Assembly: GCA_027600665.1 (NCBI GenBank)
Contig: JADGJL010000677.1
Coordinates: forward strand, 1-15,749
Length of the DNA stretch: 15,749 nucleotides
Direction of reading: 5' to 3'
Source: Irineochytrium annulatum
Taxonomy: Eukaryota; Chytridiomycota; Chytridiomycetes; Chytridiales; Chytridiaceae
In this document: piece after piece, positions 10,301 to 15,749 of the stretch
Numbering within the stretch: the first letter of the stretch is position 1
Layout of the letters: every line of letters begins with the position of its first letter
The notes under the pieces: model-generated
Databases searched by the model: none
What the model saw: the letters and a program-made list of their open reading frames with translations, nothing else
What the model was told of the DNA's origin: nothing
Position numbers and translations under genes: made by a program

Positions 10301-12701
10301 GCAGCTCCGCCAAGCCGAGGGCAACGACGCCGCCGCCGAGGCCCTCCGCCAGCGCCTTGCGGCCGCCGAGGAGCAGAACGCCGCGCTCCGCGCCAACGCT
10401 GAAGATCAGGAGCGCCGCAATGCTCAACTCGAGGAAAACCAGCGCGCCTTACACGCGGACCTGAATGCCGCCCGCGACAGCGTCCGCACCCTCGAGGCTG
10501 ACGTGGCAGCTCTCCGCAACCAGGCTAAAAGTGCTGCCGACAACGCAGACCGCAACGTCCGCGACGCTGAGGCCCGTGCGCGTGCGCTTGAGGAGCGTGC
10601 CCAGCAGGCTGAGAACGAAAGGAACGCCGCCCAGGACCAGATCAACGAGGCCGAGGCAAGCGCCCAGGCTGCCCGCGACCGCGCCAACGCGTCCGACCGC
10701 GAAATCCAGGCCCTCAAAGCCGCTATTGCCGAACACCGCGCAACCATCGCGAGCCTAACAAGGACGCTCGAGTGCATCGAGCAGGACGCGCGCATGCTCT
10801 CTAACGCGTCCGGGTCGGAGCAAGAGAACCTGAGGGAGCTTCTTATCGTCGCGAGGAGGTCCAACGCTGAGCTGGAGAACGCTGTCAGGGACCTCAAGCT
10901 CCAACAGGCTAGCAACGAGCAGTCGAACGAAGGACAGGACGCCCAGCTCCGCGAGCAGCTTGACCGTGCCAACCAGAGGGCTGCGGACCTTGAGCGCGTG
11001 GCCCAGAACGCTCTCGCCGAGGCCGAGAGCGTCAAGAGGCAGCAGAATAACTTCGCCAACGCCCAGCCGGCCCAGAACGACGCCCAAAACGCTAAGCTTC
11101 GCGAAGAGCTCGACCGCGCCCGGCAGAGGGCCTCGGAGCTTGAACGTATCGCCCAGGACGCGCTCGCCCAAGTTGAGGACGCGAAGGTCCGATCTGAGGA
11201 ACTTGGCCGGTCTGTCGATACGCTGTTCGAGGAGAAGCTTTCGCTGCAGAAGTCGAGCAAGCAGGCGCAGCGCGAGAAGGCCGACCTCGCCGAGCGCGAG
11301 GAGCAGCTCCGCAGCCAGATCGCCAACCTGGAGAGAATCAACGTCTCGCTCATGAACCAGAGGTCCATCCTGATCAGGGACGAGCACCAGGCCGACATCG
11401 CGCATGTCGAAAACGCGCTGCAACTTCTCCGGAACGAGCTGGGGCGCGTCTGTGGGAACATCGAGGAAACGAAGGACGCTGAGTTTTTGGGGATTGTCGG
11501 AAAGAAGTTCCGCGAAATCGATGGCAAGGCTAACCGTGCGGAGAAGCAGCTTCACGAGCTTAAAAGCTCGGTCGACACCCTGAACGAGGAGCGCGTCGTT
11601 CTCCGCAAGAAGCGCGACGAGGCTGAGAAGGAGGCGCAAGACCTCCGCGCGTCCCAAGACCAGCTCCGCCGTCAGCTCCTCGACAGCGTCGGCAACCTCA
11701 CCAACAACAAGGACCGCATGGCCAACACGGGCGATGCTGAGGACATTGAGGAGCGCCTTGCCAACGCCGAGAACTTAGCTGAGCAGTACAAGAGCTCTGC
11801 TACCGAGGCCCTCGAGGTCATCCAGGCCCTCCGGGCCGAGAAGGAGCACGCCGCTAGCCGCTCGCAGGAGAACGAGGTCGCGGCATCCAGGGCCAAAGAC
11901 ACTGTCCAGAAGTCGATGCGCGCTCTTGACGCCATGAGGGCCGAGAACGCGAACCTGAAGGCCAAGGTTAACAACCTTGAGGAGACGTGCCGGTCCAAAG
12001 ACAACCTCAACGACCTCGAGTCCAACGGGGAACGGGACGAGCTTCGCCGCGAGAACGACAACCTGAGGGAGAAGCTCTCGACCCTCGAGCGCGTGTCTTG
12101 CGCACTTATGCAGCAGCGATCCATCCTGATTCGGGACGGCCGGGCGACCAAGGAGGAGGTCGAGGCCGGTCTCGCGAACCAGATTGAGCATCTCGACCAG
12201 CTGTTGGACGAGAACGTGCGCCTCAAGGAGCAGCTCAACGCCTTCCAGGGCAGGGAGAACGCCCTCCAGGCCGTCCTCGCGGACTCGGAGGGAAACCTCG
12301 CCGCCTCGGAGTCGGAGGGCAACCTGGCGGCAGCCAGCAAGATCTCGGCGGCCAAGGCCCAGATTGACCGTGCTCTCGGCGCCGCGGCGTCGACCATGAA
12401 CCTCGTCCTGAACCTCAAGCGGGAGAACAAGAGGCTGAGGGAGAAGGTCCGGATCTACGAGGAGATCGAGGCTCGGTATAGGGAGGCCGGGGAGGTCCAG
12501 AGGCAGGACCTCGAGGAGAAGCTGGCGGACTCGGAGAGGCGCGCGAACTCGTTGCTCGCCCAGCGCACCCTCCTGATCACCGAGCGCGAGGCCGTCCTTG
12601 CCAGCCTGGGCTCGTTGGACAATTTGGGCTCTACCAAGAACTTGGCGGCTGGCTCCAGCAGGAACTTGGCAGCCGGCTCGACCAGGAACCTGGCCGCCTA
12701 A
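7336..12701 (+). CDS. Fimbrin-type CH-CH actin-binding protein with giant coiled coil
   Basis: Five exons: 7336-7408, 7473-7828, 7949-8632, 8700-9401, 9456-12701; introns of 64, 120, 67 and 54 nt, all GT-AG; 1686 aa. CH1 occupies about residues 25-143. Its AAYVNWINTQL, LPLKQASALFDACRDGLLLS, KLINNSVPNTI and NIGAEDLKQGTPHLCLGLVW match the first CH domain of fimbrin/plastin. CH2 occupies about 144-265: EKALLNWLNSALEAAG, NNFGSDLSDSICLAYLVS, IVAGNKNLNLAFVAVLYN, again fimbrin-like. From about residue 270 to 1640 the chain is almost unbroken heptad sequence rich in Glu, Gln, Arg, Ala, Leu and Asn, almost free of proline. The tail ends in NLAAGS(S/T)R repeats. Tandem CH domains of this kind bind F-actin; the coiled coil should give a long parallel dimer or filament, so an actin cross-linker or scaffold is the best inference. 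Fimbrin has four CH domains and no such coil. A CH-domain plus coil layout recalls interaptin or cortexillin only in outline. Confidence 0.92.
8841..10560 (+). repeat. Coding repeats inside the coiled coil (ADLNAAR / LExKNAELR units)
   Basis: Within the CH-coiled-coil protein, related units recur: ADLNASRELVRSLEAKNAEL at residue 419, ADLNAARDLARNLESRNAEL at 542, QANLRSLESKNAELRNA at about 850, and ADLNAARDSVRTLEADVAAL at 939. Each of the copies at 542 and 939 follows a near-identical lead (AEDxERR, then DENQRA or EENQRA). These look like old internal duplications of about 90-125 residues that lengthened the rod. Exon 4 and the first part of exon 5 both carry them. Confidence 0.7.
10938..11190 (+). 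repeat. Coding duplication of a 30-residue coiled-coil unit
   Basis: DAQLREQLDRANQRAADLER starts at residue 1100 and NAKLREELDRARQRASELER at residue 1150, each followed by VAQNALAEAESVK or IAQDALAQVEDAK. The spacing is 50 residues. About two thirds of positions are identical, which suggests a fairly recent tandem duplication within exon 5. Confidence 0.75.
12630..12701 (+). repeat. Eight-residue C-terminal repeats, NLAAGS(S/T)R
   Basis: The last residues of the CH-coiled-coil protein read K-NLAAGSSR-NLAAGSTR-NLAA, an exact 8-residue period with N at 1667, 1675 and 1683, preceded by the related SLDNLGSTK. The rod carries SEGNLAA twice at about residues 1549-1564. The tail is basic and Ser/Thr-rich and lies outside the heptad region. 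It could be a phosphoregulated or lattice-binding tail; that is inference. Confidence 0.8.
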
Positions 12702-12963
12702 TTCATATCCAAATTAATTCATCATCCTTAATTACTTTACTGTGTTTTTAGTTTTGCACGCACATCATAATAGTCATGTTGTTGAGATATTTGATTAAAT
12801 GAAATCGTTATCGTGAGGTTAGGTGTCGCCATTGGGAAGCACTTGCTACGGATATGCATGAATACACTGTCTTCCATAAGTTCTTTTTAGGTTGCTCCTG
12901 TACAATATGACCACGCGATGAAGACCGCATTATTTGTAACTTGTTTTGCGAGCGCACTATTAA
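12702..12963. other. 3' flank of the CH-coiled-coil gene
   Basis: AT-rich sequence directly after the TAA stop, consistent with 3' UTR and terminator. No canonical AATAAA hexamer stands out and I see no open frame with motif content. Confidence 0.45.
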
Positions 12964-13108
12964 CATCCAGAGGCTATAACGTATAATCTGCCGACGCCGG
13001 CCGCGAGCCCTGTCTGCAGACCCATCGACGCGAAGGCGGCAGAGGCGCAGTGGATTGAGCCCAACTTTAAGGTGGAGACGTTCTGTAAGGGTTGCAGGGA
13101 CGAGTTCC
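12964..13108 (+). pseudogene. Relic exon with a CxxC motif
   Basis: A short plus-strand frame, open from 12964, encodes about 48 residues that look like real protein: IDAKAAEAQWIEPNFKVETF then C-K-G-C-RDEFR. It ends at a good splice donor (GTAAGT at 13109), but no matching downstream exon is seen; the same frame runs on into low-complexity sequence. The W...FC-xx-C arrangement recalls the ENWTARRFCSPC segment of the F-box/XPA-like protein at 6236-6268, so it may be a leftover of a related gene. There is no start codon and no F-box upstream, where the CH gene's 3' flank begins. Confidence that this was once coding is moderate; the family link is weak. Confidence 0.35.
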
Positions 13109-13352
13109 GTAAGTACTTATACAGCTTCTGGAGCCTGAAGCCGCCACGGCACTGGCAAACAAAAAAAAGAGCTGTAGCACGTGAATCATATCCTGGAGCG
13201 TGCTTGTTTATTTACATTAAAAAAATGTACACATTATTATCGCCATCACATCTATCTCATCCACGTTCTACTGAAACCGTCATAACCAATCTTCTCCTCC
13301 ACCAACCTTGCTGTGCGCATAAACCTACGCTCACGAGCATCGTCACAATCCC
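13109..13352. other. Spacer between the relic exon and the F-box/ankyrin-like pseudogene
   Basis: This stretch has an A8 run at about 13161-13168 and an A7 run near 13219-13225 but no recognisable gene. The minus-strand pseudogene stops at 13353, so its 3' flank would fall here. Confidence 0.4.
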
Positions 13353-15081
13353 TTACCTCGCCGTCGGTACGAAACCAAAACGCAACAGCAACATAACCTG
13401 CGGGTACACCCTGCTGTGGTCATATCTTGGTTCTGGCTCGCGATCGCACCTCGAGCACAAAGCCGCCTCAAGAACCGACGAGTACGTCGCGTCGTCATGC
13501 CGGACGTCACAGTCCTCCAAGATCGACGCCTTATCCTTCTCCGCGGCTTTGAGCATCTCCGCCAGCACCCGCAGCACATCGAGGTTGGACCCAAACAGTC
13601 GGCCCGCCGACACAAGCTGCGCGATTACGCCCGCGCTCACGGGGAACCCGAGGTCGAGGACGAATTGGCAGCAATCGGGATCAAGGGCGGCACCGTTCGC
13701 GACCATGCTGTACGCCACCGAGCCATCTTTCTCCATCTTCTCCTCCTTATGCGGGGCTATCAGGTGAAGGAAGTCGAGGCTGCCGTGGCATACCGCGTTG
13801 GCGAATGTCGTGCTCGAGACACGCGCCCCGAGCTCAAGCTGCTAGCTCGCCGGTTGACCTGTCGTTGAATGTGCGCAGACGTCGAGGCAGACGTCGATGT
13901 AGGACGCTTCGACAATGTTAAGGTCAATCAACTGTTGGAGGAGGCAACCCCGTTGGACTAGCTGCCACGCGCAGCGGAACTCGCGGCGCGTCGGCTCGTA
14001 CGTCGCGGACGTGGACATCAGATGCAACAACGGGTCGTCCTCAACGCGTTCGGGCAGGACCTTGTCATGTAGGCCTTCGCGCCGGCCCTCGTACCGGTAG
14101 TCAAGGTAGTCCATAAAGCCACACGACGTCGGTGCGGCGCCGAGGTCAATGAGGAACTTAACGAGGCCGAGATCGACGCGTGGCGGTGTTGGTCCGCATA
14201 CGAGGTGATGTCCGACCAGATGCAGCCGGTCACCCGTTTGGTCCGATCGACATCGCGACCAAAGCCCGTCGCCTCCGCAAGGAAGGTTGCGGCGTCCCGC
14301 AGACCCCTCTTTGCAGACTGGAAGATCGCGCCTGCGATCTGGTCATCATTTGCGATGAATCCTCAGCGCAGAAAAAGCAATTTGAACTCCCGGAGGGGAT
14401 CCGCCGCGGTCATTGCGATCCGTTTGATGTTGGAGGCGCTCACGAACTTCGCCCCCAGCGCCAGGCATACGTCGTCGGGTTCGCCCTCGTGGCCGTGCAT
14501 CAGGACCGGGATGAGATGCACACGGCCTGCGCTTACAAGCACGCGGCAAGCACCAGCCCGGTGGTGGTCCAAGATACCGCCAGACAACGCCCCAAGGCAC
14601 GCCGATACCCAAGCATCGTCGTCCACGCGGCACACGCGTATGGCCAGGCACTCCTGATGATCCTGCTGGCTAGGCCCGCAAGCGACTGCGCCCGACCGGC
14701 GAAAAAGGGACAAGAGGCCAGGGAGGTCGGGGAAGCGGCGAATGTCGTGTACATGCATGAGCTCCTTGTGGAGGAATGCGACGGCGCGTTTTCGGCATCT
14801 GCCGCTAATGTCAGCAGGCGAAAGCGAGAGGCGGAGGACGACCCGGCAAGATTCCAGACCCCGCGGGACAGTGCCGACAGGCGGGCCAGGTGGACGAGCG
14901 GGTGTCCCATCGGCCTCCCGGCCTTCCACCGCGTCGTTGGCGGCATGGTCCTCACGATTGCCAAGGAAATGATCTTCTCCCATATTTCCGGCGGCAGCTT
15001 GATCTCCTGTGCAGTGTCGTTGAGACACTCGCTGCTCTCCCTGCAATGATGGTGGTGAACAACAAGGAAATCCATCTCCAT
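13353..15081 (-). pseudogene. Degraded F-box plus ankyrin-like repeat gene
   Basis: Minus-strand coding sequence from ATG at 15081 to a stop at 13353, readable only by changing frame. The N-terminus (EIKLPPEIWEKIISLAI) is an F-box. The frame shifts at an A4 run (14789-14792), where one more A would join TLAADAE to KRAVAFLHKELMHVHDIRRF. An in-frame TGA at 14363-14365 interrupts LLFLR and GFIANDDQIAGAIFQSAKRG. A second shift lies at about 14165-14190, between SYADQHRH and VDLGLVKFLIDLGAAP. An in-frame TAG at 13842-13844 precedes QLELGARVSSTTFANAVCHG. The segments after the F-box have the cadence of ankyrin-like repeats (LVKFLIDLGAAPTS, LELGARVSSTTFANAV, FVLDLGFPVSAGVIAQLVSA). The TGA could instead sit in an intron (GTGAGC donor at about 14441), but the TAG and the shifts have no good intron explanation. 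As F-box proteins with repeat domains usually do, the intact ancestor probably recruited a substrate to an SCF ligase. Sequencing error at the A-run cannot be excluded. Confidence 0.6.
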
Positions 15082-15520
15082 TTGAATATTCGCGTCTCCT
15101 GGCTTGAATGCATTTATTTGAAACAGAAAGTTTCAAAGTCGTTCAAGCCTCGAGCACAGCCACGAGACCAATTGGATTATTGTCGAGAGGGTTGGATGCT
15201 CCCAAGTAACTTTAAACCACGCGACGGACTTCCGTTGGGGTGCAACAAAGTACCAAATATCGGTGATATCGGTCGAGGTAAAATCAAGTGGAAGGCGCAA
15301 CAACAGCGGCCTCCTCTGCGCAGAACGGGCGCGGAGGTAAGGAGTATGGCGGGTGGAGTTTACAGGATTTTTTTGTTATTTTCCTTAACAGAATTGCTCA
15401 CCTCTTTGGAACTCGAAGCAATTATACATTACAACATATAATCAGCGAAAAGCAAGCAGGCATGTTATGTTCGCGAAGGTCCATTCAAAGGCGATTTAGG
15501 TTGGGCTTCATCCCCGAGTT
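15082..15520. other. Intergenic region at the right side
   Basis: It is the 5' flank of the F-box/ankyrin-like pseudogene on the minus strand and of the possible edge gene on the plus strand. No coding sequence, RNA gene or strong repeat is seen. Composition is mixed, with an AT-rich stretch at about 15360-15445. Confidence 0.45.
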
Positions 15521-15749
15521 ATGCCGCAGATCCGATTGCTGTCAAAGCGAAGTGAAGTGGACTCAACTGTTTCAGCCGACTCGCACAAGGAGCTCCCCTT
15601 CCCGGCTCCACCGTCACCGACCGCACCTCGTCCATCGGGCCACCCGGCGGCCCCCCTTCCCGCTGCCCGTCCCCGGCCTCCTCGCATAGAAACGATCCTC
15701 TACCGTCAATCATTTCCCCATGAAAATGCGGATACCTCGACCCCCGCTC
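15521..15749 (+). CDS. Possible 5' exon of an unknown proline-rich protein (partial)
   Basis: A frame starts at ATG 15521 (MPQIRLLSKRSEVDSTVSAD) and stays open for 76 codons to the window edge. It turns Pro/Ala/Ser-rich (PFPAPPSPTAPRPSGHP), as disordered N-termini of basidiomycete proteins often do. No domain is visible and I do not recognise the protein. The GC-rich DNA makes a chance open frame possible, and a second ATG in another frame lies at 15720. It could equally be 5' UTR of a gene that starts further right. Confidence 0.3.
   Translation, partial: MPQIRLLSKRSEVDSTVSADSHKELPFPAPPSPTAPRPSGHPAAPLPAARPRPPRIETILYRQSFPHENADTSTPA

Noticed and set aside
8601..11657. Several long open frames (250-370 aa) on the minus strand across the coiled-coil exon
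   Set aside because: They are Leu- or Ser-rich mirror images of GAG/CAG/GCC-biased coding sequence, have no domain, and the plus strand has a clear spliced gene.
14180..15049. A 289-aa plus-strand open frame
   Set aside because: It lies antisense to the F-box/ankyrin-like sequence and shows no motif; the minus strand holds the recognisable F-box.

Overview
The window looks like nuclear DNA of a filamentous fungus, most probably an agaricomycete (Basidiomycota). Coding sequence is GC-rich, genes are broken by short GT-AG introns of about 50-120 nt, several with a CTGAC-like branch site, and intergenic DNA is more AT-rich. The protein families fit: a basidiomycete-type SGNH/PC-esterase-like membrane protein, an RGS protein, a fasciclin (FAS1) protein and F-box proteins. 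There are no bacterial features (operons, Shine-Dalgarno sites, CRISPR) and I recognised no tRNA or rRNA. All exon structures below were worked out by hand from splice consensus, reading frame and protein continuity.

Layout, left to right. (1) 75-868, minus: short, possibly degraded SGNH-like type II membrane protein. (2) 1335-2133, minus: small two-exon RGS protein whose RGS domain is split by a disordered insert. (3) 3000-4619, minus: six-exon secreted/cell-surface protein with signal peptide, two FAS1 modules and a C-terminal membrane anchor. (4) 4620-5485: divergent intergenic region with a 28-bp direct repeat. (5) 5486-6606, plus: F-box protein with two CxxC pairs and an XPA-C-like C-terminus. 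(6) 7336-12701, plus: the dominant gene, five exons, 1686 aa, a fimbrin-type pair of calponin-homology domains followed by about 1370 residues of coiled coil and an 8-residue C-terminal repeat. (7) 12964-13108, plus: relic exon with a CxxC motif. (8) 13353-15081, minus: broken F-box plus ankyrin-like gene with at least two frameshifts and two in-frame stops. (9) 15521 to the right edge, plus: a possible 5' exon of an unknown proline-rich protein.

The genes do not form an obvious pathway or cluster. Themes are G-protein signalling (RGS), cell surface (FAS1, SGNH-like), ubiquitin-ligase adaptors (two F-box loci) and actin organisation (CH-coiled-coil). The item most worth follow-up is the fimbrin-type actin-binding module joined to a very long coiled coil, an architecture that does not match the standard fungal fimbrin, alpha-actinin, IQGAP or transgelin layouts. 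Second is the F-box/XPA-C-like combination.
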